Shown: positions 16,382 through 25,412 of the stretch, one piece after another
Layout: every line of letters starts with the position of its first letter
Numbering within the stretch: the first letter of the stretch is position 1
Source of the DNA: Oceanobacillus_B kapialis
GTDB lineage: Bacteria; Bacillota; Bacilli; Bacillales; Amphibacillaceae
Assembly: GCF_042685265.1 (NCBI RefSeq)
Contig: NZ_JBHUMX010000041.1
DNA length: 64,000 nucleotides
Strand: one strand, 5' to 3'
Position numbers and translations under genes: made by a program
Notes under the pieces: model-generated
What the model was told of the DNA's origin: nothing
The model's input: only the letters and a program-made list of their open reading frames with translations
Databases searched by the model: none

Positions 16382-17317
16382 ATGGGAAAACAAAAAATAG
16401 GTTTACTTGTAATGGCATATGGAACACCATACAAGGAAGAAGATATTGAACGGTACTATACACATATTCGCCACGGTAGAAAACCTGCTGAGGACGCCCT
16501 CCAAGATCTTAAAGATCGTTATAAAGCAATTGGCGGGATTTCTCCACTGGCCAAAATAACTGAACAGCAGGCTGCGGCACTGGAAGCTGATTTAAATGAT
16601 GCGCAAGATGAATATGAGTTTAAAGCATATATCGGCTTAAAACATATCGAACCATTCATTGAGGATGCTGTAAGTGAAATGGCGAAAGATGGAATCAAAG
16701 AAGCGGTTTCTATTGTACTTGCACCACATTACTCTACTTTTAGTGTGAAATCATACAATACACGTGCAAACGATGAAGCTGAAAAGCATGGTATCACTAT
16801 TGAATCAGTAGAAAGCTGGTATAATGCACCTGGCTTTATTAAACTTTGGTCAGATCGCATTGGAGCTATTTTCTTTGAAATGACTCCTGAAGAGCGTGAA
16901 AAAGCAGTATTAGTTGTTTCCGCACATAGTCTGCCAGAGAAAATTTTGCAAAATGGTGACCCATATCCAGAACAGCTTCGTGAAACAGCTGAGCTAATTC
17001 AAGAGGAAACAGGAATTAAAAATGTAGAGATTGGCTGGCAAAGTGAAGGAAATACGCCTGACCCATGGCTTGGCCCTGATGTGCAGGATTTAACGCGTAA
17101 GCTATACCACGAGAAAGGCTATCGTTCTTTTGTATACGCTCCAGTTGGCTTCATTGCTGATCATTTAGAAGTGCTTTATGACAATGATTATGAGTGTAAA
17201 GTAGTCTGTGATGAACTTGGCGCAAATTACTATCGCCCTGAAATGCCGAATGTGAATCCACAATTTATTCATACGCTAGCGGGAGTTGTCCTGCAAAAAG
17301 TTAAGAGTGAAGTGTAA
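16382..17317 (+). CDS. hemH: Coproporphyrin ferrochelatase HemH (CpfC)
   Basis: In Firmicutes this enzyme inserts iron into coproporphyrin III. The 311-residue protein has the VMAYGTP start, the SAHSLPEK motif with the iron-side histidine and GWQSEGNTPDPWLGP. The ATG at 16382 follows AAAGAGG with 8-base spacing; a GTG at 16373 overlaps the ribosome site. Its stop overlaps the next start (TAATG), so hemY is coupled to it. Confidence 0.94.
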   Translation: MGKQKIGLLVMAYGTPYKEEDIERYYTHIRHGRKPAEDALQDLKDRYKAIGGISPLAKITEQQAAALEADLNDAQDEYEFKAYIGLKHIEPFIEDAVSEMAKDGIKEAVSIVLAPHYSTFSVKSYNTRANDEAEKHGITIESVESWYNAPGFIKLWSDRIGAIFFEMTPEEREKAVLVVSAHSLPEKILQNGDPYPEQLRETAELIQEETGIKNVEIGWQSEGNTPDPWLGPDVQDLTRKLYHEKGYRSFVYAPVGFIADHLEVLYDNDYECKVVCDELGANYYRPEMPNVNPQFIHTLAGVVLQKVKSEV

Positions 17318-18723
17318 TGGGACAAAAGAAATCTATTGTAATTGTAGGCGGTGGGATAACAGGGTTATCCGCTGCCTATTATTTACAGAAGACAGCAACG
17401 GAACAAGGGCTCTCATTGGAAATCAAGCTTGTAGAGGCATCTGACCGGCTAGGTGGCAAAATTAAAACAATGAAACGTGATGGATTTACTATAGAACAGG
17501 GCCCAGATTCGCTATTGGCGAGAAAAGTACCTGCTGTTAAGCTCGTCGAGGAATTAGGTCTGCAGGATCAAGTCATCCGCAATGCTACCGGGCAGTCTTA
17601 TATTTTATTAAAAAACAAGCTACATAAAATGCCTACAGGGACCTTTATGGGCGTTCCAAAAGAGATTCGTCCATTATTTTCCTCCAATCTAATCTCTGAA
17701 AAAGGAAAACTACGGGCAATTGGAGAAAGGTTTGTTCCTAAGGGCAAACAAGAAGACCAATCCCTTGGTGAATTTTTTCGTCGTAGGTTTGGGAACGAAT
17801 TGGTGGTGAACCAAATTGAAGCACTCCTTTCTGGAATCCATTCTGGTGACATTAACCAAATGAGCCTTAAAGCAACATATCCACTCTTTTATGAGCTTGA
17901 ACAGAAGTACGGGAGTGTGATGAAAGGCTTGAGAAAAACCATGCCAGCACCTGCGAAAAAAAATAAAGCTAATGCATCAGGTGCATTCTTTTCATTTAAA
18001 GACGGGCTCGAGACATTGGTACATGCACTACATGAAAAATTAGATGAAGATACGGTAAAATTAGAAACGGCAGTGGACCATATTGAAAAGAAAGCGCATG
18101 GTTATAACATGCTATTAAGTAATGGTAGTGTACTACAAGCAGATGCTGTTATTATGGCAACACCGCATTTTACGGTACCAAAAATGTTTAGCCAGTATGA
18201 TTTCTTTAAACCTTTTAAGGACATTCCTTCTGTTTCTACCGCAAATGTTGTGTTAGCATTTGACCAATCTGCGATTAAGCGTGACATTGATGGAACAGGG
18301 TTTCTTGTTACACGTAACAGTGATTTTCGCATAACTGCATGTACATGGACCCATAAAAAATGGCCAAGTACAGCGCCAGAGGGCAAGATCCTGCTTCGCT
18401 GTTATGTTGGAAAACCAGGTGATGAAGAAATCGTTGATTTATCAGATGAGGAGATAACAGATATTGTTTTAAAGGATTTGAAGAAAACAATGAAGCTAAA
18501 AGCAGCCCCAGAATTCCGCGTGATTACAAGGTGGAAAGACGGAAGACCACAATACACAGTCGGACATTTAGAGCGGCTTGCAGAGATACGAAGCAAGGCA
18601 GAGGAGCATATCCCTGGGGTATTCCTAGCAGGTTGTTCATATGATGGTGCCGGTATTCCGGATTGTATTGAACAGGGAGAAAAAGCAGTTCAGGACGTAT
18701 TGGAATTTTTAAAAATGGCATAA
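17317..18723 (+). CDS. hemY: Coproporphyrinogen III oxidase HemY (CgoX)
   Basis: This 468-residue FAD enzyme oxidises coproporphyrinogen III to coproporphyrin III. The dinucleotide-binding GGGITGLSAAYYL lies at residues 11-23 and the C-terminal FAD motif with GVFLAGCSYDGAGIP is present. With hemE and hemH it supplies the coproporphyrin-dependent heme route of Gram-positive bacteria; the final decarboxylase (HemQ/ChdC) is not in the window. Confidence 0.93.
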   Translation: MGQKKSIVIVGGGITGLSAAYYLQKTATEQGLSLEIKLVEASDRLGGKIKTMKRDGFTIEQGPDSLLARKVPAVKLVEELGLQDQVIRNATGQSYILLKNKLHKMPTGTFMGVPKEIRPLFSSNLISEKGKLRAIGERFVPKGKQEDQSLGEFFRRRFGNELVVNQIEALLSGIHSGDINQMSLKATYPLFYELEQKYGSVMKGLRKTMPAPAKKNKANASGAFFSFKDGLETLVHALHEKLDEDTVKLETAVDHIEKKAHGYNMLLSNGSVLQADAVIMATPHFTVPKMFSQYDFFKPFKDIPSVSTANVVLAFDQSAIKRDIDGTGFLVTRNSDFRITACTWTHKKWPSTAPEGKILLRCYVGKPGDEEIVDLSDEEITDIVLKDLKKTMKLKAAPEFRVITRWKDGRPQYTVGHLERLAEIRSKAEEHIPGVFLAGCSYDGAGIPDCIEQGEKAVQDVLEFLKMA

Positions 18724-18743
18724 TACCTATTAATTTAAGCAAA

Positions 18744-18778
18744 AGAAGAAGTTCCCATCAATGGAGCTTCTTTTTTTG
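18744..18778 (+). terminator. Terminator after hemEHY
   Basis: AAGAAGTTCC pairs with GGAGCTTCTT (one G-T pair), followed by seven T. Confidence 0.75.
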
Positions 18779-18854
18779 CATAAGAATAAAGTTCTATTGC
18801 TACCGTTTTCTGATATTATTATGAATAATACAGTGATAATCAAGGGGTGGGAAG

Positions 18855-19100
18855 ATGGACTTTTTCTTAGTAGGTGTGATTTTTTGGGTGTTGTTTTCTG
18901 TTGCTTCTGTATTATTAGTGTTTGGTCTATGGAAATCTTCAAGTAAACAATTAATTATGAGTGGTTGCGCGTTTTTGTTACCGACACTATATTTTGCCGG
19001 CGCAGAAAATTGGCTTCGATTACTAATATTTTTACCTATGGTACTATTTGTTCTCGCTTTCTTTATTAGTAAAAGTAGAAAAATCCCTTCCCGCAATTGA
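18855..19100 (+). CDS. Small hydrophobic membrane protein of unknown function
   Basis: An 81-residue protein starts at 18855 behind AAGGGGTGGGAAG, a good ribosome site. It has three predicted membrane segments (about 3-25, 33-47 and 55-72) and a short basic tail. I do not recognise a family. It stands alone after the heme operon terminator. Confidence 0.6.
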   Translation: MDFFLVGVIFWVLFSVASVLLVFGLWKSSSKQLIMSGCAFLLPTLYFAGAENWLRLLIFLPMVLFVLAFFISKSRKIPSRN

Positions 19101-19227
19101 GAATAAGAGAGACTAGGGAGACTCCTAAAGTTGGGGTTTTAGTATAGAGGATGACCATTGCGATGATACTTTTTCTATTGGGTGAAGTAGTGAATTTTTA
19201 TGGTTGGCTAGCTAACTAGTTTTATAT

Positions 19228-19266
19228 AAAGAAAAGCGCTGTGGTATGTTAAATCCACAACGCTTT
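19228..19266 (-). terminator. Terminator after pepF
   Basis: On the minus strand AAAGCGTTGTGG pairs with CCACAGCGCTTT (one mismatch), followed by TCTTTATAT. It lies 13 bases past the pepF stop. Confidence 0.7.
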
Positions 19267-19278
19267 GTATATTGGCCT

Positions 19279-21093
19279 TTATTTATAACTTTCCTCCAAC
19301 TGATCAATCAGTGATCCAACAAACGCAACAGCCTTTTTAATTGCGTCTGGTTTAGACATGTCTACTCCAGCTTGTTTAATAAGATCTAGTGGTTTCATCG
19401 TTCCACCAGCACGAAGTACATCTAACCATTTGTCTACGGCAGGCTGGCCTTCTGTTTGAATTTTCTCGGCCATAGCGGTAGAAACAGTAAGTCCAGCAGA
19501 GTACGTATACGGATATAAGCCCATGTAATAATGCGGCTGACGCATCCATGTGAGCCCCGCACCTTCATCAAACGACACGGTATCTCCCCAGAAGCTTTCT
19601 AATGTTTCCCGTTTTTGTTCTGTTAGCACTGTGGCTGTTAATGGCGTCCCTTTTTCCGCAAGATCGTACACTCTACGTTGGAACTCTCCTTCAAGAAGGT
19701 GTGTAACAAAGTTGTGATAATAGGTTCCTAGTAATTGAGTGATGACCCAACGTTTCATTCGTTTATCGTCTGTTTTATTCATTAAGTGATTTGCCAGTAG
19801 CAATTCATTAATGGTTGATGGTGCTTCCACAAAATAAGTGGATGGTCGTGTATTAAGAAGTGACTGGTTTTTCCCTGCAAGGTAAAAATGGCCTGCATGA
19901 CCAAGTTCGTGGGCAAGGACAAACGCTCCGCGCATCGTATCAGTCCATGTAACTAAAATATATGGATGCACACCATATGGGCTGGAGCAGAAAGCACCTG
20001 TTGCTTTCCCAACATTATCTGCAAGGTCAACCCAGCGGTCATTAATCCCCTTTTTCATTATCTCTGTATATTCTGGGCCCATCACTTCCAATGCCTCTAA
20101 AATAGTGGAGGTTGCTTCCTCATAAGTCGTTACAGGTGTGAATTCTGGATCGAGAGGGGCTTTTAGGTCACAATATTTCAATTCGTCTAACCCAAGCTGT
20201 TCTTTCATGAGCTTTGCATAACGTCGCATGTGCGGAGCTAACTCTTCTTGAATAACGTCCAACTGATTATGATACATTTCCTTCGTAACTTGCTGAGATT
20301 GTAATAGCATGTCTGTTACAGAATCATATGAACGCAATCGTGACATCGTCACTTGTTTGGTTACCTCAGTAGCGTAAGTTGCCGCAAATGTATTTTTGTA
20401 TTGGTTCAACGTATTCGTGAAAGATTTATACGCAGCACGACGTGTTTCGGTATCTGCGGACAGTTCGTACCGATCTTCGTATAATGCAGCCGACATTGGC
20501 TGTTCGTTTCCATCCTTATCCGTAATGGAGTCAAATTGCATATCAGATGATTTGGTGCGACCATAAATCATGTATGGTGCATCATGAACTTCACTTAGTG
20601 CTGCCAATGTCTCCTCAATTTCAGGAGCTAACGTGTAAGGCTTTTTTTCCAACGTGTCTTGCAACATTTTTTCATACGTTTCTAAAGCAGGCTCGTCTTG
20701 AAGGAACTTATCAATCGTCTCAACGGACAATGTTAAAAGTTCCGATTGAATAAACGATAGCTTTGTTCCAATTGCAGCCATTGCAGCGGAAACCTTTGCT
20801 GCATCTCGCTGATTATCCGGATCTGATCCATCTGCACTAACGCGTAAGCTTGCATAAGTTGCCACACGCACAACTCGCTGCTGAAATGCTTCAAGCGTTT
20901 GCAGACAGGAAAGAAGTGTAGCAGCATCCGCCCCTAACCTCCCTTTATAGGCTGTTACGTTTGTGACATCTTGCTGTACGGCCTTAAGTTCTGTCTCCCA
21001 GTCTGTATGTGTTGCAAAAAGGTCTGTTAAATCCCAAGTCTGCTCTGTAGGTACTTCTGAACGTTTTAAGCGGTTAGTTGTTCCAGTAGCCAT
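19279..21093 (-). CDS. pepF: Oligoendopeptidase F
   Basis: The 604-residue M3-family zinc peptidase carries HELGH at residues 395-399 inside AHELGHAGHFYLAG. PepF cleaves short peptides of about 7-17 residues in the cytoplasm. The start at 21093 follows GAAAGGGGAAAG. It is a single-gene unit; upstream lies repeat copy C. Confidence 0.92.
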   Translation of the reverse strand: MATGTTNRLKRSEVPTEQTWDLTDLFATHTDWETELKAVQQDVTNVTAYKGRLGADAATLLSCLQTLEAFQQRVVRVATYASLRVSADGSDPDNQRDAAKVSAAMAAIGTKLSFIQSELLTLSVETIDKFLQDEPALETYEKMLQDTLEKKPYTLAPEIEETLAALSEVHDAPYMIYGRTKSSDMQFDSITDKDGNEQPMSAALYEDRYELSADTETRRAAYKSFTNTLNQYKNTFAATYATEVTKQVTMSRLRSYDSVTDMLLQSQQVTKEMYHNQLDVIQEELAPHMRRYAKLMKEQLGLDELKYCDLKAPLDPEFTPVTTYEEATSTILEALEVMGPEYTEIMKKGINDRWVDLADNVGKATGAFCSSPYGVHPYILVTWTDTMRGAFVLAHELGHAGHFYLAGKNQSLLNTRPSTYFVEAPSTINELLLANHLMNKTDDKRMKRWVITQLLGTYYHNFVTHLLEGEFQRRVYDLAEKGTPLTATVLTEQKRETLESFWGDTVSFDEGAGLTWMRQPHYYMGLYPYTYSAGLTVSTAMAEKIQTEGQPAVDKWLDVLRAGGTMKPLDLIKQAGVDMSKPDAIKKAVAFVGSLIDQLEESYK

Positions 21094-21142
21094 TTATCTT
21101 TCCCCTTTCAATATTCTTGTTGTATGTATCCGATAGATGTTA

Positions 21143-21303
21143 TTTATCCTGCCTTAACTGGCAGTTAGACCACCACTTCATGTAGGCGCGAAGCAATCAA
21201 GTGTTCTAAGTGGGGGGGCAACTGCCAGTAAAGGTGCGATTCGTTTAACTAACATTTGGTGGGGGAGGAATGGATGTCCCCACTAAATGAAGTTTCACTT
21301 TAT
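21143..21303 (+). repeat. Dispersed intergenic repeat, copy C (full length)
   Basis: This is the cleanest copy of the long-range stem: ACTGGCAGT (from 21158) and ACTGCCAGT (from 21220) are exact reverse complements. A second hairpin pairs CATTTGGTGGGG with CCCCACTAAATG near 21253-21290. CCACTT and AAGTGG form an inner stem. The copy ends with AAGTTTCACTTTA. It fills most of the 370-base gap between pepF and yhfH; the remaining 21304-21372 shows nothing. Confidence 0.85.
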
Positions 21304-21372
21304 TTCGGAACTCTAAATAATTATAATATATTATTGCTGGAAATGATAGAATAATTGATTAATTTGTACAAA

Positions 21373-21403
21373 TAAAAAACAGCTATTATTGCAATAGCTG
21401 CTT
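21373..21403 (-). terminator. Terminator after yhfH
   Basis: On the minus strand CAGCTATT pairs with AATAGCTG, followed by six T and ATTT. It is 60 bases past the yhfH stop. Confidence 0.7.
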
Positions 21404-21463
21404 TACGCTAGATAGATTAGTAAGTGTTGTAGTACAGTGGGAGTGAAGGTTTTATCTTTTTCT

Positions 21464-21592
21464 TTATCTTGCAGGGTGATCACATTCGTCACATAGGTTG
21501 CCGTAACAGTCGGCTTGTTCGGTCATATCAAGCCCGCATTGGCTACATTTCTTCTTTGGCAGATTGCGAAAGAACTCTATAATGTTGAGCAT
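21464..21592 (-). CDS. yhfH: YhfH-family small zinc-ribbon-like protein
   Basis: A 42-residue protein starts at ATG 21592 behind AAAGGAGGATTCAC. It begins MLNIIEFFRNLPKKK and has two CxxC pairs (C16/C19 and C34/C37) plus C29, so it probably binds zinc. It matches the short YhfH family by eye and sits next to yhfI and lplJ as in B. subtilis. Function is unknown. Confidence 0.8.
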   Translation of the reverse strand: MLNIIEFFRNLPKKKCSQCGLDMTEQADCYGNLCDECDHPAR

Positions 21593-21691
21593 ATGTGAAT
21601 CCTCCTTTGCTAAGATAACAACATTGTATTATAACAGTATGAAAATTGTCAATTCTGTGTTACAACAAAATTCAAAAAAGGGTGTGTGTTT

Positions 21692-22423
21692 ATGAAATTA
21701 ACGGTAATCGGGTTCTGGGGAGGATATCCAGCTCCGAATGGAGCTACATCTTCGTATCTACTTGAAAAAGATGGCTTTTCCTTATTAATCGATGCAGGTA
21801 GTGGGTCGTTATCTAAACTTCAGCAATACCTCCCTGCTACGGAGTTAGATGCTGTGATTTTGTCCCATTATCATGAGGACCATATTGCTGATATTGGTGT
21901 ACTTCAATACGCAAAGCTAGTAAATTACTATGTAAATGGTCTGGACCGCATATTACCGATTTATGGCCATGAGTTGGATAAAAAAGGCTTTGCTTCCTTA
22001 TCACATGAGTATACAGAAGGGAGAGCCTATCAGCCAGATAATCCAATTACCATTGGCCCATTTACAATCAGCTTTCTGGAAACGAATCATCCTGTCCCTT
22101 GCTTCGGTATGCGGATCACAGATGGAGAGCATACTGTCGTTTATACAGCGGATACCAGCTTTAAGGAAGAGTGGATACCATTTTCAGAAGGCGCTGACCT
22201 GCTTATAACGGACTGTAACTTTTATGCAGAGCAGGACGGAGAAAAAGCCGGGCATATGACAAGTAAGCAAGGCGGGGAAATTGCAAACAAAGCTGGGGTA
22301 AAGACATTGGTGTTAAGTCATCTCCCACAATATGGCGATAGAGATCAGCTTATCAAAGAAGCAAAAGAAGAATACAATGGCAGCATTCATCTTGCAACAG
22401 AAGGACTCGTTTGGCAGCCTTAA
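21692..22423 (+). CDS. yhfI: MBL-fold metal hydrolase YhfI
   Basis: The 243-residue protein has the metallo-beta-lactamase metal motif HYHEDH in LSHYHEDHIAD and later ETNHPV, YTADTSF and LVLSHL, which supply the other metal ligands. It is closest to the RNase Z-like/arylsulfatase-like group, but its substrate is unknown. It is divergent from yhfH and upstream of lplJ. The ATG at 21692 follows AAAGGGTGTG. Confidence 0.85.
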   Translation: MKLTVIGFWGGYPAPNGATSSYLLEKDGFSLLIDAGSGSLSKLQQYLPATELDAVILSHYHEDHIADIGVLQYAKLVNYYVNGLDRILPIYGHELDKKGFASLSHEYTEGRAYQPDNPITIGPFTISFLETNHPVPCFGMRITDGEHTVVYTADTSFKEEWIPFSEGADLLITDCNFYAEQDGEKAGHMTSKQGGEIANKAGVKTLVLSHLPQYGDRDQLIKEAKEEYNGSIHLATEGLVWQP

Positions 22424-22496
22424 ACCTTATTTTTGATTTAGCGAGATAGATGGCTTAAACTTATAGGTAGATTCGTTTTATGGGAGGCTTTATGGT

Positions 22497-23492
22497 ATGA
22501 AATTTATCGATAATAAAGGAATTACAGATCCAATGATTAACCTGGCATTGGAAGAATATGTACTGCAGAATTTTGGTGAGAACGATACATACTTACTGTT
22601 TTACATTAACAAGCCATCAATAATTATTGGACGAAATCAGAACACCGTTGAAGAAATTAATACAAGCTATGTAGACGAAAATGGCATTAAGGTTGTCCGC
22701 AGACTTTCTGGTGGAGGCGCCGTTTACCATGATGAGGGTAATTTGAACTTTAGTTTTATTACAAAAGATGACGGAAACAGTTTCCAAAATTTCGCTAAGT
22801 TTACACAACCAGTTGTAGAAGCGTTAAACAAGCTGGGAGTCCCTGCTGAATTGCAAGGAAGAAATGATTTGACTGCCAATGGCCGTAAAATTTCTGGAAA
22901 TGCTATGTTCTCTACTAAGGGCCGAATGTTTAGTCACGGTACGTTAATGTTTGACTCAGAAATCGAAAACGTAGTTTCTGCACTAAAGGTCAGAAAAGAA
23001 AAGATTGAATCAAAAGGGATTAAATCGATTAGAAGCCGAGTAGCAAATATTTCCGAGTTTCTAGAAGAATCCATTACAATGAATGAATTTAAGGAACTAA
23101 TTCTAAAACATGTTTTTGATGTTGAAGATGTTGCCGATGTTCCACGTTATGAATTAACAGAGGAAGATTGGAAAAATGTAGAAGAACTATCCAAAGAGCG
23201 TTATCAAAACTGGGAATGGAATTATGGTAAATCGCCGTCCTTTAACATTCAGGAATCTCATAAATTTGATGCTGGTTTAGTCGATGTTCGTCTTGATGTC
23301 AAAAAAGGGATAATAGAAAACTGTAAAATTTATGGTGACTTTTTTGGTGTAGGAAACGTAGAAGTGATCGAGGACGCATTAAAAGGTATTCGCCATGAAA
23401 GAAAATCCATTGAAGAAGCTTTAGCGGGAGTGGACGTGCCTCATTATCTTGGTAGAATCACTAAAGAAGAGTTTGTTAATTTAATTTATTAA
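22497..23492 (+). CDS. lplJ: Lipoate-protein ligase LplJ
   Basis: LplJ activates free lipoate with ATP and attaches it to lipoyl domains of dehydrogenase complexes. The 331-residue protein shows the ligase motif RRLSGGGAVYHDEGNLNF and the lysine-bearing GRKISGNA, and has the usual C-terminal accessory domain. It sits 73 bases after yhfI, with AGGCTTT before the ATG as a modest ribosome site. Confidence 0.92.
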   Translation: MKFIDNKGITDPMINLALEEYVLQNFGENDTYLLFYINKPSIIIGRNQNTVEEINTSYVDENGIKVVRRLSGGGAVYHDEGNLNFSFITKDDGNSFQNFAKFTQPVVEALNKLGVPAELQGRNDLTANGRKISGNAMFSTKGRMFSHGTLMFDSEIENVVSALKVRKEKIESKGIKSIRSRVANISEFLEESITMNEFKELILKHVFDVEDVADVPRYELTEEDWKNVEELSKERYQNWEWNYGKSPSFNIQESHKFDAGLVDVRLDVKKGIIENCKIYGDFFGVGNVEVIEDALKGIRHERKSIEEALAGVDVPHYLGRITKEEFVNLIY

Positions 23493-23495
23493 AGG

Positions 23496-23521
23496 AAAGC
23501 CCACTTTGGTGGGCTTTTTTG
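23496..23521 (+). terminator. Terminator after lplJ
   Basis: AAGCCCAC and GTGGGCTT flank a short loop, with a T run that begins in the second arm. Confidence 0.85.
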
Positions 23522-23572
23522 TTAGTAAAAATGGGACAGAATCCTCTTAATTGTTATCGTTTTCAAAATTGC

Positions 23573-23601
23573 TTGAAAACCCAGTAGCGCTAATTTATAA
23601 T
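23573..23601 (+). promoter_or_regulatory. Sigma-A promoter for lcfB
   Basis: TTGAAA (23573-23578) and TATAAT (23596-23601) are 17 bases apart. The FadR-type operator lies about 45 bases downstream, so repression would act on early elongation. Confidence 0.75.
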
Positions 23602-23644
23602 AAAGACAAGCGTAAATAAGTTTGCTATTTTTTTGGCTTAAAAA

Positions 23645-23662
23645 TGAATGGTTATTCATTCA
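23645..23662. promoter_or_regulatory. FadR-type operator upstream of lcfB
   Basis: TGAATGGTTATTCATTCA matches the Bacillus FadR palindrome TGAATGANTANTCATTCA at all but one defined position. B. subtilis FadR, a TetR-type repressor released by long-chain acyl-CoA, controls lcfA, lcfB and other beta-oxidation genes. Confidence 0.8.
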
Positions 23663-23684
23663 TAATTATTTTAGGGAGGTACTC

Positions 23685-25226
23685 ATGGTGAATGTTAGTG
23701 ATCAACTATCGATTACAGCGAAGGAAAACCCGGCAAAGATAGCGTATTTTTTTGAGGAGGAGGAGACTAGCTACCTGGAATTAGAAAGTGCCGTACAGCG
23801 GTTCGCTTCCAGCATGGAGGCTTTAGGTTATCAAAAGGGAGACCATGTTGCGCTCATCGTTGGAAATTCACCTTACTATGTAATTAGCCTTTATGGTGCC
23901 TTAAGGCTAGGCCTTGTTGTAATCCCAATAAATCCAATGTACACGGCTAACGAGCTATCCTATATTCTACATAATGGGGATGTTAAAGCGATTATTACGA
24001 TGGATATAATGCTCGAAAAACTAGCCTCGATTGATCAGGATTTACCGAGCGTGAAACACTACATCGTCTGTGATTCAGGTGCTACCAGTTCAGGACAAGA
24101 TGAGAAATTGCAATCAAAAATAAAAGCTTTTACGGAGCTGATTGGAAACGGTAAAGCTGACTTTAATGGACCGATGCTGTCAGATCAGGATACGGCTATT
24201 ATTTTGTATACATCTGGAACCACTGGAAAGCCAAAAGGGGCGGTTCTCTCCCATCAAAATATTTATTCCAATGCAAAGGATGTAGCAGATTACCTGCAAA
24301 TAAATGGGAATGATCGCATGATAGCAGCCCTTCCAATGTTTCATGTTTTTTGCCTAACCGTTGCCTTAAATGCACCATTAATGAATGGGGGCACTATCCT
24401 GATACTCCCCAAATTTTCACCAGCAGATGTCTTGCGTGTAGCCAACAATCAGGAAGCTACTGTCTTTGCAGGTGTTCCCACTATGTATAACTATCTCTTG
24501 CAGGCTGTAAAAGGAGAAAAACCAAAATTCGGCAACGTTCGATTATGTATTTCGGGCGGAGCAGCTATGCCTGTTTCTTTATTGAAAGCCTTTGAAGATA
24601 CTTTTCAAATCCGCTTATCTGAGGGATACGGTTTGTCCGAAGCATCGCCAGTAACTTGCTTTAATCCTATAGATCGTCCTCGTAAGGCTGGATCAATTGG
24701 CACTAGTATATGGAATGTGGAAAATAAAGTGGTAAATATGCTAGGCGAGGAAGTGGAAACCGGAGAGGTAGGAGAGCTGATTGTTCGTGGACCTAATGTC
24801 ATGAAAGGCTATTATAAGCTTCCCGAGGAAACAGAAGTAGCACTGAAAGATGGCTGGCTTTATACAGGAGATATGGCACGAGTTGATGAAGATGGCTACT
24901 TTTATATTGTGGATCGAAAGAAGGATATGATTCTTGTTGGCGGTTACAATGTGTACCCAAGAGAGGTAGAAGAAGTACTTTACACACATCCAAGCGTTAT
25001 AGAAGTCGCGGTAATAGGAGAGCCACACCCAGAAAGTGGCGAATCCGTTACTTGCTTTGCGGTAATCGATGATCCTGAAATCACTGAACAAGTATTAAGA
25101 GATTATTGTAAAGGACACTTAGTTGCATATAAAATTCCAACAAGAATCGAATTTTTAGAGGAACTTCCAAAAAACACTACCGGAAAGATATTAAGAAGGA
25201 GATTGAAAAGTAGTGTGAAAAGTTAA
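23685..25226 (+). CDS. lcfB: Long-chain fatty-acid-CoA ligase LcfB
   Basis: The enzyme activates long-chain fatty acids to acyl-CoA through an acyl-adenylate. The 513-residue protein has the AMP-binding P-loop YTSGTTGKPKGA, GYGLSEASPV, and the C-terminal lysine motif KNTTGKILRR. It aligns end to end with B. subtilis LcfB (YhfL). I choose ATG 23685 behind TTAGGGAGG; the open frame runs back to 23622 but that part covers the operator. Confidence 0.93.
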   Translation: MVNVSDQLSITAKENPAKIAYFFEEEETSYLELESAVQRFASSMEALGYQKGDHVALIVGNSPYYVISLYGALRLGLVVIPINPMYTANELSYILHNGDVKAIITMDIMLEKLASIDQDLPSVKHYIVCDSGATSSGQDEKLQSKIKAFTELIGNGKADFNGPMLSDQDTAIILYTSGTTGKPKGAVLSHQNIYSNAKDVADYLQINGNDRMIAALPMFHVFCLTVALNAPLMNGGTILILPKFSPADVLRVANNQEATVFAGVPTMYNYLLQAVKGEKPKFGNVRLCISGGAAMPVSLLKAFEDTFQIRLSEGYGLSEASPVTCFNPIDRPRKAGSIGTSIWNVENKVVNMLGEEVETGEVGELIVRGPNVMKGYYKLPEETEVALKDGWLYTGDMARVDEDGYFYIVDRKKDMILVGGYNVYPREVEEVLYTHPSVIEVAVIGEPHPESGESVTCFAVIDDPEITEQVLRDYCKGHLVAYKIPTRIEFLEELPKNTTGKILRRRLKSSVKS

Positions 25227-25255
25227 TAAAAAGAAGATAAATAAGAGATTAAAAA

Positions 25256-25293
25256 TTCTAGCCTCTAACGGAATATACGGCTAGGGGCTAGAA
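25256..25293 (+). terminator. Hairpin after lcfB, possible terminator
   Basis: A 12-base stem (TTCTAGCCTCTA with TAGGGGCTAGAA, one T-G pair) follows lcfB by 29 bases. The downstream bases are A-rich before T-rich, so termination is uncertain. Confidence 0.45.
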
Positions 25294-25412
25294 TAATAAA
25301 AAATTTTAATTTTTCTTATAAAATAAATTAAAGTACTTTATTTATCGAACATAATTTGGTAGATTTGTGAAGAAGCCACTTTCTTTCGCTGTTTAGTGAA
25401 AGGATGATACGT

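Noticed and set aside
20547..20753. Frames opposite pepF and many similar frames opposite addA, addB, fabH, fabF and hemY
   Set aside because: They mirror the codon structure of well-supported genes on the other strand and lack ribosome sites.
25290..25320. AT-rich run upstream of comK as a ComK box (AAAA-N5-TTTT)
   Set aside because: The A and T tracts are not at the required spacing; no exact box was found.
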